A DNA stretch of 64,000 nucleotides. Origin: Streptomyces sp. NBC_00690 (GTDB taxonomy: Bacteria; Actinomycetota; Actinomycetes; Streptomycetales; Streptomycetaceae). The translations under genes and the position numbers were made by a program. The notes beneath the pieces are model-generated. The model worked only from the letters and a program-made list of their open reading frames with translations. It did no database searches and had not been told where the DNA came from. Within the stretch, counting starts at the first letter, position 1. Each line of letters begins with the position of its first letter. Below are positions 1 through 8,389 of the stretch, piece by piece. The DNA lies in assembly GCF_036226685.1 (NCBI RefSeq), contig NZ_CP109009.1, positions 5,359,501 through 5,423,500 of the forward strand, read 5' to 3'.

Positions 1-1
1 G

Positions 2-31
2 TTCGCGGCGCTCGCCGAACGTCTGGACTGA
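2..31 (+). CDS. C-terminal end of an upstream gene (partial)
   Basis: One reading frame runs from the window edge and ends FAALAERLD-stop. The codons look Streptomyces-like (mostly G or C at the third position). Only nine residues are visible, so no function can be given. The other frames stay open too, so this is only the likeliest reading of the edge. Confidence 0.35.
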   Translation, partial: FAALAERLD

Positions 32-544
32 AAGCCCGCGCACGGTGAAGGCGGCGGGAGCGCGAGGTGCTCGGACGGGTCCGAACATGACCGTCGGCAG
101 GGGTACGGGGTCCTACGACCGGTGGCGTTCAAGCGGGAGTCGAGGCCCGATCCGGGTCGACGCGACGCCACGGAAGCATCCGGTCAGCGGGGTGCGGCGC
201 GAGTCCGCCCGGGGGTGTGCGGACTCGCACCGCTGCTTCCCGGGAGCCCGCAGGAACGATGCACCGTCCCGTCAATCGAGCTCCAGGTGCGCAGAATGTA
301 ACAGAAGTGTGGTGCAAGTGTGTATGGGTAGTGCTCACTTGATAAATCGTGATGTGGGGCGTCCAAGACCGCTCAGCTCCGCCCAAACGTGGCGGACGGG
401 GCTTGGATGGGAGTAGTTTGCGCCAAGCAGCCCGAGACCCATGCTGATGAGCGGTTCGTAGTACCGCCCTGCAAGGACCCGGTTCTCCGGTGCCTTCGGC
501 ATGACGCGATTGAGCCACGGGGCTCAGGTGTGCGCGGTAATGAC
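32..544. other. Noncoding stretch upstream of the first complete gene
   Basis: About 500 bases with no convincing gene. Open frames on both strands are arginine/serine-rich, which is typical of non-coding high-GC DNA. A locally AT-richer patch lies around 295-360 and could hold the promoter of the gene at 545, but I could not pick out clean -35/-10 boxes. Confidence 0.4.
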
Positions 545-1165
545 ATGCGTGCGCGATGGGAGGCGTCAGTGGCGTCGAAGAGCCTGAGGGAACTGATCGC
601 ACAGGCGGACGAGCGGGGATTGGCCGCGAGCGGGCTCGCCTGCCTGGAGCGCTGTCTGCCCCTGCTCGCCTCCGAGACCGATCCACTCGGTCCGTTGTGG
701 GATGGACTCGCCGAAGGTGCGGAGGGCTGGCCGGGACGGCTGGCCGAAGCCAGGGACACGCTGGCAGGGGCCGCACCCCCGGGCGATGGCGAGGCGGACG
801 GGGCCGCCGCTCTGATCCGGCACATGCTCGATGCCGCACCGGACGACTGGCAGGTCGAGCCGCTGCGCGAGTGGGCCGACGACTGCTCGGTGGCGGCGCT
901 CGAACTCCACCACCGACTCGACGCCGGTCCGGCCGGCGAGCCGACCGCGTCCGCCGTGATCGAGGTGCTCAAGGGGTGCCGCGAGGGCGAGCCGACCCAT
1001 GCGGGACCGCTGGTGACCGCCGAACTACGCCGTCAACTGCGGGTCCTGGAGATCCTGGCCCAAGGGGAGGGCCGGATCGGGCTGAGACAGGTGCAGCGCG
1101 TCTCCACCGAGGGGCAGCGGGTGCTGCGCGCGGTGGTGTCCCGCCGGGCCAGGGTCCAGCGCTGA
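545..1165 (+). CDS. Conserved helical protein of unknown function
   Basis: A 206-residue, soluble, leucine/alanine/glutamate-rich protein with no signal peptide and no membrane segment. The start is ATG at 545, giving MRARWEASVASKSLREL. The frame is open further upstream, but the extension (from 389) has poor coding character and no ribosome site. I do not recognise a family. It is the last host gene before the prophage, separated from attL by about 470 bases. Confidence 0.7.
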   Translation: MRARWEASVASKSLRELIAQADERGLAASGLACLERCLPLLASETDPLGPLWDGLAEGAEGWPGRLAEARDTLAGAAPPGDGEADGAAALIRHMLDAAPDDWQVEPLREWADDCSVAALELHHRLDAGPAGEPTASAVIEVLKGCREGEPTHAGPLVTAELRRQLRVLEILAQGEGRIGLRQVQRVSTEGQRVLRAVVSRRARVQR

Positions 1166-1635
1166 TCCGGTCGCGCCCACGGTGAACCCGGCGCGCGGGC
1201 GGGTTCAGGCGTGGCGTCCGGGGCGACCGGCCGGCGCTTCGCTCGGGGGTGTGGCGATCGACGCTGCTTGCCCGGCCTGCGTCAGGGCTGTTTGTCCTGC
1301 TCGGCGTCGTGGTGCGTCAGCGCTGCTCTGCCGCTCGCTCGGCGCGTTGGCCCCCCGTCCTGCCCGGTACACCGATCCGCACATGGGTTCGATGGCCGGT
1401 GCAGGTCATATCGAGGGCGCGCTAGAGAACGGTGCCCTGTGAAGTCCGTTTGCTCGCCCGGATTCGTCAACCACAGACCAGCCGCAGACCAGCCGCAGAC
1501 CAGCTCAGACCAATCCAGACGGCCGCAGACCAGAGCAGTCGAGCGCGGTGGAAAGTGAGCGCGCTGGCGTTCCGAAGGCCGGTGGGCGCTCGCCCGCCAG
1601 GGGGTTTGCCCGCGCTCGGCGGTGGCAGACGGAGG
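1166..1635. other. Host intergenic region left of attL
   Basis: No gene is supported here. The notable content is the phased CAGACCAG repeat array at 1474-1533. The region would originally have been contiguous with the DNA after 55501, upstream of the ECF sigma factor gene. Confidence 0.5.
1474..1533. repeat. Helically phased CAGACCAG direct repeats
   Basis: Copies of CAGACCAG, or close variants, begin at 1474, 1485, 1496, 1506, 1516 and 1526. The first three and the last are exact; 1506 is CAGACCAA and 1516 starts CAGACGG. Spacing is 11, 11, 10, 10 and 10 bases, one helical turn, so all copies face the same side of the DNA. This suits cooperative protein binding. The array lies about 100 bases outside attL. 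Confidence 0.6.
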
Positions 1636-1657
1636 GACGACCGGGGCCGCCACCCCC
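1636..1657. repeat. attL core
   Basis: The 22 bases starting GACGACCGGGGCC are identical to 55479-55500. The flanking bases differ on both sides, so the identity is bounded. This is the left product of site-specific integration by the tyrosine recombinase at 54118-55392. Confidence 0.85.
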
Positions 1658-1958
1658 GGCCTGAGTAGTCCCCTAGAGGCCCCCTGAGCAGGCATTTTGC
1701 GCCCTGGTCGGGGGGCTTCAACCGTTGCGGGTGCGGCCTGTTTCTGGGTCTTTTCGGCCGCTCGTGACCGCTGCTGGTCATGCGTTGGTCACGGTGCCCA
1801 ACTGGAGTCCTCGCAAGTCGCGACGGACTCACTTGGCGTTCAGTAAAGCTGAGGGACCCCTTAAGGCGAAGCGAAAGATCAAATATCGGAAGGCCCTTTT
1901 TAAAGCCGCCCCCGGGTGCTAGAAGTGGAGCTACGAAATCCGCTTGAAAGGCTCTCCC
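1658..1958. other. Prophage left terminus, noncoding
   Basis: About 300 bases between attL and the first prophage gene. Besides the arm-type sites there is an AT-richer segment at 1840-1905, unusual for this genome, that may hold the promoter of the gene at 1959. I could not assign boxes. Confidence 0.4.
1764..1793. promoter_or_regulatory. Candidate integrase arm-type sites, left end
   Basis: TGGTCATG (1775-1782) and TGGTCACG (1786-1793) are direct copies 11 bases apart. An inverted copy, CGTGACCG, lies at 1764-1771. The same TGGTCA(C/T) pair with 12-base spacing is found inside attR at 55407-55426. Paired arm sites on both phage arms are expected for lambda-type integrases. This is an inference from spacing and position. 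Confidence 0.5.
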
Positions 1959-2819
1959 GTGTCACGTTCGCACACCCCCCTACCCGCAGAGGACCGCACG
2001 GTGGACGAGTGCAAGAAAAAAGGGAGGGGCAGAACTGCGGCCTGGGGGGCGCTAGGCGCAGTGATCCTTTACGTCGGTACTTTCGGATTCGCCCAGGCTC
2101 GAACGGAAGAAGGGTCTCCGAGCCCTCGACCCGAGGAAGCTGCCGAGGCTGGCGTATACCGTAATGACTCGGCCGCAGGGTATGTGCCGACCTACTTTGA
2201 CGGCGCGGGCGGAATCGCCGGAGTCCCGCTCACCGACGAACAGCGGCGAGCTGTGATGGCCGAGGCGGATCGCAGAGGAGCCTCAGAGCAGGAGGCTCGC
2301 CTCCTCGCGTATGGGGAGAGCGACCCCCCGACTCGCCTTGTGTACCCAATACACCCACCCCGCCCACAGCCAAAGGTGCCAAAGCTTCTTCATAGAGATG
2401 ACGCGACCTCCAAGGTGACCTATCGAGAAATGGCGCCCGGCGAGGACGCCCTATCGCACGGCAATTCGGCCGGTTCCGATTCGGGCGAGTCGAATGAGCG
2501 GGGCGGGCATCGCCCCGCAGCAGAAGATCACTCGTCGGGCTCCACGCTCTCTGCACTCATAGACGCGGTGCTTCCTGACCTGTTCGTTGAGACCGAGCCG
2601 CCCGCCACCACCAGGCGCTCCTTTCCAGACCCGAATGCAGTGATGCGGGCGTCCAAGGATTCAGGCCAGGCCGGAATCGGAAGCTCGGCACCAGCGGGCT
2701 TGACCGCCGCACCCCCGGACGCGGTACCGGTGGAAGGTGGAGCGCCCGGGGGTGTCCAGGAGGCCGAGGCTGGGGCGGCGGCTCATGGCGGTGTCACGAG
2801 TGCGCATGGCCCCGCCTAG
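1959..2819 (+). CDS. Single-pass membrane or secreted protein, unknown function
   Basis: A 286-residue protein starting at GTG 1959, behind AAAGG. A TTG at 1944 is the alternative start. A charged N-terminus (EDRTVDECKKKGRGR) is followed by one hydrophobic segment (AAWGALGAVILYVGTFGFA, about residues 28-46). A long Pro/Ala/Glu/Ser-rich, apparently disordered exterior follows, with no recognised domain. The layout suggests a membrane-anchored protein with the C-terminal part outside. It is the leftmost prophage gene, transcribed toward the graspetide operon (convergent). Lysogenic conversion is possible, but function is unknown. Confidence 0.6.
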   Translation: MSRSHTPLPAEDRTVDECKKKGRGRTAAWGALGAVILYVGTFGFAQARTEEGSPSPRPEEAAEAGVYRNDSAAGYVPTYFDGAGGIAGVPLTDEQRRAVMAEADRRGASEQEARLLAYGESDPPTRLVYPIHPPRPQPKVPKLLHRDDATSKVTYREMAPGEDALSHGNSAGSDSGESNERGGHRPAAEDHSSGSTLSALIDAVLPDLFVETEPPATTRRSFPDPNAVMRASKDSGQAGIGSSAPAGLTAAPPDAVPVEGGAPGGVQEAEAGAAAHGGVTSAHGPA

Positions 2820-2858
2820 GCCCCTTCGCAGTGGTTGCAGCGTGGCCCGCTGGGACCG

Positions 2859-3977
2859 TCAGACCAGTGCCCAGACGTCCGCTCCCGCAGGGTCCTCGAA
2901 CCACAGCACGTGGGCATCTTCAGGTGTCACGGTCAGGCCGAACCGGTCCCATGTCGGCTGGCCGTGGTCGGTGAACCACCTCCACCAGCGTTCGACGGAT
3001 TCCCAGACGCCTTGCCCTCCGGCCTCCGACCACGTCGAGGGCTTCGCGCCGTCGTACGTCACCTCGGCCCAATTGTCACCGGGCAGGACTACCCGCCTCG
3101 TGGCGACGTCCCCTTCGTAGCCGTACTGAAGTTCCGCTCCGGGAAGATGGGCCGCCAAGAGGAACTGGAAGTGGTAGTTGTCGAACGCCGCGATCGGAAC
3201 GTTCGTCGTGCCACTGGCGTACGACGACTGCCCAGCGTTGGGGGCTGGGGGGCCGCCGCGAGAGCGGGCGGCCATGAATGAGCCGCCGTCCCCGTGGAAG
3301 CGTCCCTCCAGGCAGCCGTTCGGCTGGCGGTCCAGAACGACGAGTGTGTTGTTCAGTGGAGGGAAGAGGTTGGCGATCAGGCGCCCCCCGTCCCGGACCG
3401 CGTTCCGGAGCGAGCCGTTGATCCGGGGGAGCGCGCAGGACGCGATGACCCTGTCGAAGGTGCACCCCCACTCCTCCACCATCGCGTCCACGGTCCGGAG
3501 CTGCGGAGTGTGTCCGAGCCGCGAGAGCACCTCGGCGGCGGCGCTCGTCAGCGCGGGGTCGATGTCCGCCGACACGAGCTGCTGGGAGCCGGTGAGCCGG
3601 TGAGCGAGCAACGCGGTCTGATAGCCGGTTCCCGTTCCCAGGTCCAAGACATCGTCGGTGGTCCGGACATTCAGGAGTTCGAGCATCCTCACTACAAGGC
3701 TCGGAGTGGTGCTCGACGAAGTCGGTACTCCGCTGCCCGGCTCGCTGAACTGGGTGACCAGCGTGCGGGTTTTGTAGGCCGTCGTCAGCCACTCGTCACC
3801 ATCCGCCTCGGTGAGCTTCCGCCAGGTGGTGAGCGTGCCGGCATCGGGGAGGTAGTACGAGGGGACGAAGTAGTGCCGTGGGGTTTCCTCCACAGCCCGG
3901 CGCCAGTGGGCAGAGGAGAGATCGCCACTCGCCTCCAGGGAGTCGGCGAGCGCATTGGCGAGAGTTCGCCAGCTCAT
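2859..3977 (-). CDS. PIMT-like SAM methyltransferase of ATP-grasp peptide system
   Basis: A 372-residue protein of the protein L-isoaspartyl O-methyltransferase superfamily. The SAM-binding motif I is visible as VLDLGTGTGYQTALLA (about 110-125), followed by SADID (136-140). The segment before it (TPSLVVRMLELL) matches the PIMT helix. The C-terminal 170 residues go beyond a plain PIMT, as in the methyltransferases of ATP-grasp peptide maturation systems. In characterised graspetide pathways such enzymes methylate an Asp side chain, which then closes to aspartimide. The ATG at 3977 overlaps the ligase stop by four bases. Function is inferred from family and context. Confidence 0.88.
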   Translation of the reverse strand: MSWRTLANALADSLEASGDLSSAHWRRAVEETPRHYFVPSYYLPDAGTLTTWRKLTEADGDEWLTTAYKTRTLVTQFSEPGSGVPTSSSTTPSLVVRMLELLNVRTTDDVLDLGTGTGYQTALLAHRLTGSQQLVSADIDPALTSAAAEVLSRLGHTPQLRTVDAMVEEWGCTFDRVIASCALPRINGSLRNAVRDGGRLIANLFPPLNNTLVVLDRQPNGCLEGRFHGDGGSFMAARSRGGPPAPNAGQSSYASGTTNVPIAAFDNYHFQFLLAAHLPGAELQYGYEGDVATRRVVLPGDNWAEVTYDGAKPSTWSEAGGQGVWESVERWWRWFTDHGQPTWDRFGLTVTPEDAHVLWFEDPAGADVWALV

Positions 3978-4927
3978 GTCTTGCACCATTTCTCCAGTGT
4001 GTGTACGAACATGGAAGTGAGGGGCAGTTCGTTGTGTAGCCAGGCCCACTGGCCCGAGGCGTTCGCCTCCAGGAAGATCCAAGCCCGGTCCGGTCGAACG
4101 ATGAAGTCCAGTGACGCATAGGCGAGGCCCATCGCGTCCATGTACCGGCGGACGCCTTCCTGGACGGCGCACGGGGTTCTGATGGGGGTGTACTTCAGCG
4201 AGTCGTAATCCGCTCGCCAATCGTGCTCGGCGGCGGCGCTGTCGGTGTCGATCCGCACGCTGTGACATGCCCCGTCAATGACGACGGTGCGAACTTCGAA
4301 TTCCTTGGGGACCTGTTCCTGGAACAGGTGCGCGGTCAGGTGGATTCCCTTCAAGTCGCCCAAGTCGACGGCCCGGGTATACATCGTCTCCAATCCGGTC
4401 TGGTGAACAACTGTCGGCATTCCGAGCGGTTTGGTGATGACCGGGGCCCCGCCAAGCCCGGCCGCGAATGCCCGGACTTGGTCGGTTGAGTTGGTGATCA
4501 GGGTGCGTGGCACGGACAGCCCGGACGCGCGGGCCACCTTGAGCTGCCGGGGCTTGAACTCGGCGGCCGACGCTCTGGCCGGATGATTCATCCACCGGGC
4601 CTCCAGGCTTGTCAGCACTCCGCCCAGCCCGATCCGGGCAGCCCCTCGCGCCCAGTGGGCGTCCGAGGCTGACAACTCGGGGAACTCGAACAGGCGCGGC
4701 CGATTCCAGTACACCGCCCGCACCTCGGCCAGATCGACTCGGCGGTGGGGGTTGCTAAGGCGCCCCGACCATTCGCCGTCCGTGAACGAGGCGCTCAGCT
4801 CCAGTGCGTGCGGGAAGTCAGCCGTGTCCATCCGGAAAACCGGAACGTTGGCTGCGGACAGCCCCTCCGCGACGAGGTCGGTACCCGCCTCGAAGGGGCC
4901 GTCCACGATCAGGACTGTTGAGTTCAC
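3974..4927 (-). CDS. tgmB: ATP-grasp graspetide ligase
   Basis: A 317-residue ATP-grasp enzyme of the TgmB type. In this family it activates Asp/Glu side chains of a precursor peptide with ATP and joins them to Ser/Thr hydroxyls or Lys amines, making omega-ester or omega-amide rings. Visible features: N-terminal pre-ATP-grasp domain (VLIVDGPFEAGTD), VYWNRPRLFEFP, the ATP-binding strand PVITKPLG, the EQVPKEFEVRTVVIDG strand, and the metal/ATP site ASLDFI...FLEANASGQWAW near the C-terminus. GTG at 4927 overlaps the precursor stop (GTGA), so the two are probably translationally coupled. The symbol follows family usage. Confidence 0.9.
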   Translation of the reverse strand: MNSTVLIVDGPFEAGTDLVAEGLSAANVPVFRMDTADFPHALELSASFTDGEWSGRLSNPHRRVDLAEVRAVYWNRPRLFEFPELSASDAHWARGAARIGLGGVLTSLEARWMNHPARASAAEFKPRQLKVARASGLSVPRTLITNSTDQVRAFAAGLGGAPVITKPLGMPTVVHQTGLETMYTRAVDLGDLKGIHLTAHLFQEQVPKEFEVRTVVIDGACHSVRIDTDSAAAEHDWRADYDSLKYTPIRTPCAVQEGVRRYMDAMGLAYASLDFIVRPDRAWIFLEANASGQWAWLHNELPLTSMFVHTLEKWCKT

Positions 4928-5208
4928 TCGAAGCAGCCAGGGTCCGCGCCTTCGTCATGCGGCGGAGGGTTCTTGATGTCCCCGTCCGGGTTCGTCTTCT
5001 TGGAGGTCGCCATCGTGGTCAGCGGAGTGCCGTCCTGGTAGGCGGCCGTCTGCCGTACGGGATCGTATGCCGGCAGACCCAGGCTCGACGCCGACGCGGG
5101 GGAGGCTGCGGTGAAGCGTGCGCCACCCAGCGCGTACGGGCGCGCGCCCGTGGGGGCGGCATCCATGGGAAGTACGGTCTGAAGGGGTAACTGTGCGATG
5201 AGTTCCAC
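4924..5208 (-). CDS. tgmA: Graspetide (omega-ester peptide) precursor
   Basis: A 94-residue peptide; GTG 5208 sits nine bases after GGAAGGAA. The leader has the family signature: RPYALGGARF (23-32), YDPVRQ (48-53) and DGTPLTTM (59-66). The C-terminal core, from about residue 67, starts ATSKKTNPDGDIKNPPP and ends HDEGADPGCFE. It supplies Ser/Thr/Lys acceptors followed by several Asp/Glu donors. The Asp75-Gly76 pair is the most reactive context for aspartimide formation and the likely methyltransferase target. Ring pattern cannot be read from sequence. It is the first gene of a three-gene overlapping operon. Confidence 0.85.
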   Translation of the reverse strand: MELIAQLPLQTVLPMDAAPTGARPYALGGARFTAASPASASSLGLPAYDPVRQTAAYQDGTPLTTMATSKKTNPDGDIKNPPPHDEGADPGCFE

Positions 5209-5261
5209 GAAGTTGTCTTCCTTCCATCCATTCTCGACTCGGCCCACGGTGGGCCGGGCGG

Positions 5262-5603
5262 TCAATACGCCGTCATGTCCAGTGAGGCGTAGCTGTGGGT
5301 GCACAAGCCGGGGTGGCTGGCGAACAGGACGCAGTCGTCGGGCTGCCCGTCGACCCAGATGCGTGAGCCGCAGTCCGGCCGGGCGCGCAACATGGTCCTG
5401 GTGGACGTGTCGGTCCACTCCGCCCAGACGGCGGCGGCGTGCATGAGGGGTACGACGAAGCCGCGGTGCGGGCCGTCGTGCTCCTCCAGTTCGCAGAGCG
5501 CGGCTGTGGTGATGTCGCCGTGCTCCGTATTGCTGAAGACCGGAAAGAGCTTCCGCGCGCACTCGATCTGAGCCGGTGAGAGCTTCCGGAGCGCGCCGCA
5601 CAT
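5262..5603 (-). CDS. Small protein of unknown function upstream of graspetide operon
   Basis: A 113-residue protein if ATG 5603 is used (MCGALRKLSPAQIECARKL); the frame is open to 5756, but that extension is arginine-rich and less likely. Five cysteines and several histidines and tryptophans (EEHDGPHRGFVVPLMHA, WAEWTD) suggest a compact, possibly metal-binding fold. I do not recognise the family. It is co-directional with the precursor and 53 bases upstream of its start, so it may share the transcript and assist peptide maturation or export. Confidence 0.6.
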   Translation of the reverse strand: MCGALRKLSPAQIECARKLFPVFSNTEHGDITTAALCELEEHDGPHRGFVVPLMHAAAVWAEWTDTSTRTMLRARPDCGSRIWVDGQPDDCVLFASHPGLCTHSYASLDMTAY

Positions 5604-5971
5604 CCGGCCGGTTTCCCGGCCGACGATGGCCGACTCGGACGAGACGGAGAACAGACGCCGCCTTGCCCCTTCAGCCAGGGGGCCTTCAGACTCGCGCGGG
5701 CTGCGGCGTCGCGACGGAAACGGGATCAAGTTGGTGAGCACGACCGGCCTCCGCACCTCTGCTCTAGCTCTGCCCGCGCTGGCGGCATCCTTCAGCGCGC
5801 CCTTCTTGGGAGAGTGATGTCCTGCCTATCACTGCGCTTTTCCTTCGTAATCGGTTTCTCTGACGTGCGCCCGACTCTGGCCGTCACGCCAGGTCGGGCA
5901 TCCGCTGCCGGTGGCGCGAGGTGTGAGTGTGGCCCCCACGCCCGGGACTTCCCCCAGCAGCGGAAGTCCTT
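5604..5971. other. Noncoding stretch, probable promoter region of graspetide operon
   Basis: About 370 bases between the small gene starting at 5603 and the end of the next upstream gene. The part 5815-5875 is locally AT-richer. No clear promoter boxes or hairpins were found. Confidence 0.35.
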
Positions 5972-6277
5972 TCAGTCGGCAGGCGGCTCGCTGGGGAGGC
6001 CCTCCGCGCGGGCGGAGGTGTTCCTTCGAGCCCGCCCCAGGCCCTCTTCGGGGGACCAGGGATGCTCAGGCGCCAGGAGACGCAGGCGGTCGAGCCGACG
6101 GCACGCTTCCCTGTCCGTGACGTGCCGAGCCCAGAACTGTTCCAAGCGCCACGCGGTGCGTCGGATGCGTTCGGCCAGGGGGACCGGGGGCGGCTCGCAC
6201 CAGATCAGGCAGATGTTCCTCTGCACGTTGGACTGAGCCCGGCCATGGATGGGGCAGCGAGCCCGCTGGCGGCTCAT
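5972..6277 (-). CDS. Small unknown protein with Cys/His pair
   Basis: A 101-residue basic protein (MSRQRARCPIHGRAQSNVQRN). CPIH near the N-terminus plus a later cysteine (CLIWCEP) could bind a metal. The ATG at 6277 overlaps the stop of the upstream gene (ATGA) behind AAGGAGG, so the pair is translated together. Function unknown. Confidence 0.6.
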   Translation of the reverse strand: MSRQRARCPIHGRAQSNVQRNICLIWCEPPPVPLAERIRRTAWRLEQFWARHVTDREACRRLDRLRLLAPEHPWSPEEGLGRARRNTSARAEGLPSEPPAD

Positions 6278-7143
6278 CCTGCCTCCTTGGACTGCTTGAC
6301 GGTGCGGTAGGCGAAGACCTCCGGCCTGTCCCGGTCGAAGGTCAGATTCCACGGTCGGGCCCGCTCTTTGGTCAGGTAGCCGTGTTCGTGCAGGAAGTGC
6401 TTGATCTTCACCATGGCCGCAGCCCAGTCCTTGGCGGTGGCATCCTGCGAGGCCCTCCAGAACACACGCAGGCACACGAAGGCGTACGGCGGCCACTCGA
6501 TACGGTCCACCTCCGCGCAGCCGTACGTCCCCCCGGAGATCGGCGTCCAGCGCCGCAGGTAGGTGTCCCGTCCGGCGAGGCCGGCCTTCTCCATCAGGCT
6601 TTCCAGGTGCCACAGGGACGACTCATCCGGCTCCCAAATCCTCCGCCGGACACCTGGCTTCGCATGGTGGTCCCACCCGTCATCAGGCCACTCAATTGGG
6701 TCCGCGCCCTCCATCAAGCGATAGATGAAGAACTTGGATGGAGCCCACGGCGTCTCGTGCTCCTGGAGTGGCCCCGGGATTCGCACCGTGTAGCCCAGCG
6801 ACTCCAGAGCCTCCAAGACGGCGGGTGTCCGTTTCTGACGGTGCTCCGCCAACTCCTCCGCATTGCCTCGCCGGGAGATGGCGTGGTCGGGGCTCCAGGT
6901 GACCACGGCGCACAGATCGGCACCTTTCGGCCACAGGGCCTCATCGACCGCGCGGGCCCGGCAGCAGCCCAGCCCAGGAGGTACCAAGTTGTCCACCATG
7001 GGCAACCCGTACGTGGTGCCCACGAGAGTCAGGTGATCCCCGATGCCCAGTTGGTCAAACTGGTAGGCGAGGAGGGCCGGGACGTCCCGGCTCGGGTCCT
7101 CCCCGTCGTAGGCCGACGGTTCCTGGCGGTACAAAGTGGACAC
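6274..7143 (-). CDS. Unknown protein, soluble, 289 residues
   Basis: Tryptophan- and proline-rich soluble protein starting MSTLYRQEPSAYDGED. It contains VTWSPDHAISRRGNAEELAEHRQKRTPAV and a C-terminal segment, VKIKHFLHEHGYLTKERARPW. No signal peptide or TM segment. I do not recognise the family and do not assign an activity. It is coupled to the 101-residue protein downstream. It lies in the accessory zone, whose genes resemble chromosomal Streptomyces genes more than phage genes. Confidence 0.6.
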   Translation of the reverse strand: MSTLYRQEPSAYDGEDPSRDVPALLAYQFDQLGIGDHLTLVGTTYGLPMVDNLVPPGLGCCRARAVDEALWPKGADLCAVVTWSPDHAISRRGNAEELAEHRQKRTPAVLEALESLGYTVRIPGPLQEHETPWAPSKFFIYRLMEGADPIEWPDDGWDHHAKPGVRRRIWEPDESSLWHLESLMEKAGLAGRDTYLRRWTPISGGTYGCAEVDRIEWPPYAFVCLRVFWRASQDATAKDWAAAMVKIKHFLHEHGYLTKERARPWNLTFDRDRPEVFAYRTVKQSKEAG

Positions 7144-7201
7144 GGTCTCTCCCGTTTTGCGAGTACAGCATTGGGCGCGGCTCCAGGGACGACGATGCTG
7201 A

Positions 7202-7747
7202 TCACGGACTGCTCCCCGGGTCGACTGCTCTAGGGCCCTCCCACCCCTCCTGCTTCATGAGGGTCAAGAGATCGCGGGCCGTCTTCGCCGCTTCGCGCAC
7301 CTCCGCGCTGTTGCGACCCCCCTCCCGGCCCGCGACGCCCCGGGCCCGGTCGACCATGGCCCGCACGACCACCCGGCCGAAGTCCAGAACTGCATCGGCC
7401 TCTTCGACCAGCGCTCCCAGGTATCCCCGGAGTGTGACCACCGCAGCGTCGAGGTCGCCCTCCTTCACCTCGTCGAGGTGGCTGCTCAACAGGTACTCGA
7501 CGCTTTCCTCGATCGCGACGACGGTCACACGGACCGGTGTCCTACCGGCTGTCAGGTCTCGCCGCATCGCTTCCAGGAACGTGCGTAACATCCCTGTTTC
7601 CGCAGCGACCCCGGGAGCTACCGCGAAGCCCGGCTCGGGGAGTCGGTGCGTCCAGCCTTCGCCTGTCGGCCGCTGCTCCAACGGAGGGGCGATTCCGCGG
7701 CGGGCGGGCTGGCCGATCAGGAAGAACCGTTGGCCTTGTTGCCCCAT
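7202..7747 (-). CDS. DUF6415-like helical protein
   Basis: A 181-residue protein (MGQQGQRFFLIGQPARR). The C-terminal 120 residues are helical, with VTLRGYLGALVEEADAVL and AKTARDLLTLMKQEG. This resembles small regulator-adjacent Streptomyces proteins of the DUF6415 type; the match is from memory of the pattern, so tentative. The start ATG shares a base with the ATPase stop (TGATG), indicating translational coupling to that anti-sigma-like protein. Confidence 0.6.
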   Translation of the reverse strand: MGQQGQRFFLIGQPARRGIAPPLEQRPTGEGWTHRLPEPGFAVAPGVAAETGMLRTFLEAMRRDLTAGRTPVRVTVVAIEESVEYLLSSHLDEVKEGDLDAAVVTLRGYLGALVEEADAVLDFGRVVVRAMVDRARGVAGREGGRNSAEVREAAKTARDLLTLMKQEGWEGPRAVDPGSSP

Positions 7748-8172
7748 CAGCCCTCCGCCTCCGGGACGCACAGCTCAGCCCACACCGTCTTGCTCTGGGG
7801 GTGTAGTTCGTATCCCCAGCGGGCGCAGAGGGCGTCGACGAGGTGGAGGCCCCGTCCGCCCAACGAGCTGTCGTCAGCGGCACGGCGGGCGGGAAGAACA
7901 TCGAGCGCAGAGTCCTCGGCGCTGATGCGGACCCCACCCTCTTGCAGCTCCACGGAGAACCGGAACGTCTGGCATTTCGTGTGAACGACGGCGTTCGTAG
8001 CCAGCTCAGAGGCGATCTGCGCCGCGTCGCTGCACAGATCCTGTATGCCCCACATCTCCAGGGCGGTGGCAACGAGGCGTCGTGCAGTGGAAGCGGCCTC
8101 GGGGCTGCACGCCACGACTTGCCTGTAGCTGGGCTCTCCTATGGCGGTTTTGCGGATCGCCGTCGTACTCAC
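7747..8172 (-). CDS. Anti-sigma-like histidine-kinase-type ATPase
   Basis: A 141-residue HATPase_c_2 protein of the RsbW/SpoIIAB type. Visible boxes: the N-box region ASELATNAVVHT (the Asn that binds Mg-ATP), and the G1/G2-like part DDSSLGGRGLHLVDALCARWGYE. Proteins of this kind in Streptomyces pair with XRE-DUF5753/DUF397 loci and are thought to bind sigma or anti-anti-sigma factors. GTG 8172 follows GGAGG with four-base spacing; ATG 8190 is the alternative start. It is divergent from the XRE gene, sharing a 217-bp promoter region. Confidence 0.8.
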   Translation of the reverse strand: MSTTAIRKTAIGEPSYRQVVACSPEAASTARRLVATALEMWGIQDLCSDAAQIASELATNAVVHTKCQTFRFSVELQEGGVRISAEDSALDVLPARRAADDSSLGGRGLHLVDALCARWGYELHPQSKTVWAELCVPEAEG

Positions 8173-8282
8173 GGGGCCTCCGAAGGTCATGCCGAAGCCC
8201 TGGGGGCAGGGCAGGCGGGACCGGCGACAACTGCCCTGCGGCTCAGGGACGTTGTCTCGACTTGGGCAACGATGCTCTATTA

Positions 8283-8321
8283 GAAACGTTGCGCGCAACC
8301 CCCCAGTATTCGAAACGTTGC
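8283..8321. promoter_or_regulatory. Candidate operator: two GAAACGTTGC direct repeats
   Basis: Exact copies of GAAACGTTGC occur at 8283-8292 and 8312-8321. A related GCAACG half-site in opposite sense lies near 8266, and the first copy runs into the palindrome GTTGCGCGCAAC. They sit in the divergent promoter region between the ATPase and the XRE regulator. Binding by that regulator is an inference. Confidence 0.5.
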
Positions 8322-8389
8322 TCAAAGCGAAGACCTGACGTGGGGCAGGGTCGGGCGTGGCGGTACGCTGCCTCGCGAGGAGGTGCGCC

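Noticed and set aside
1474-1533. CRISPR-like array
   Set aside because: Repeat units are eight bases with three-base gaps; there are no spacers and no cas genes.
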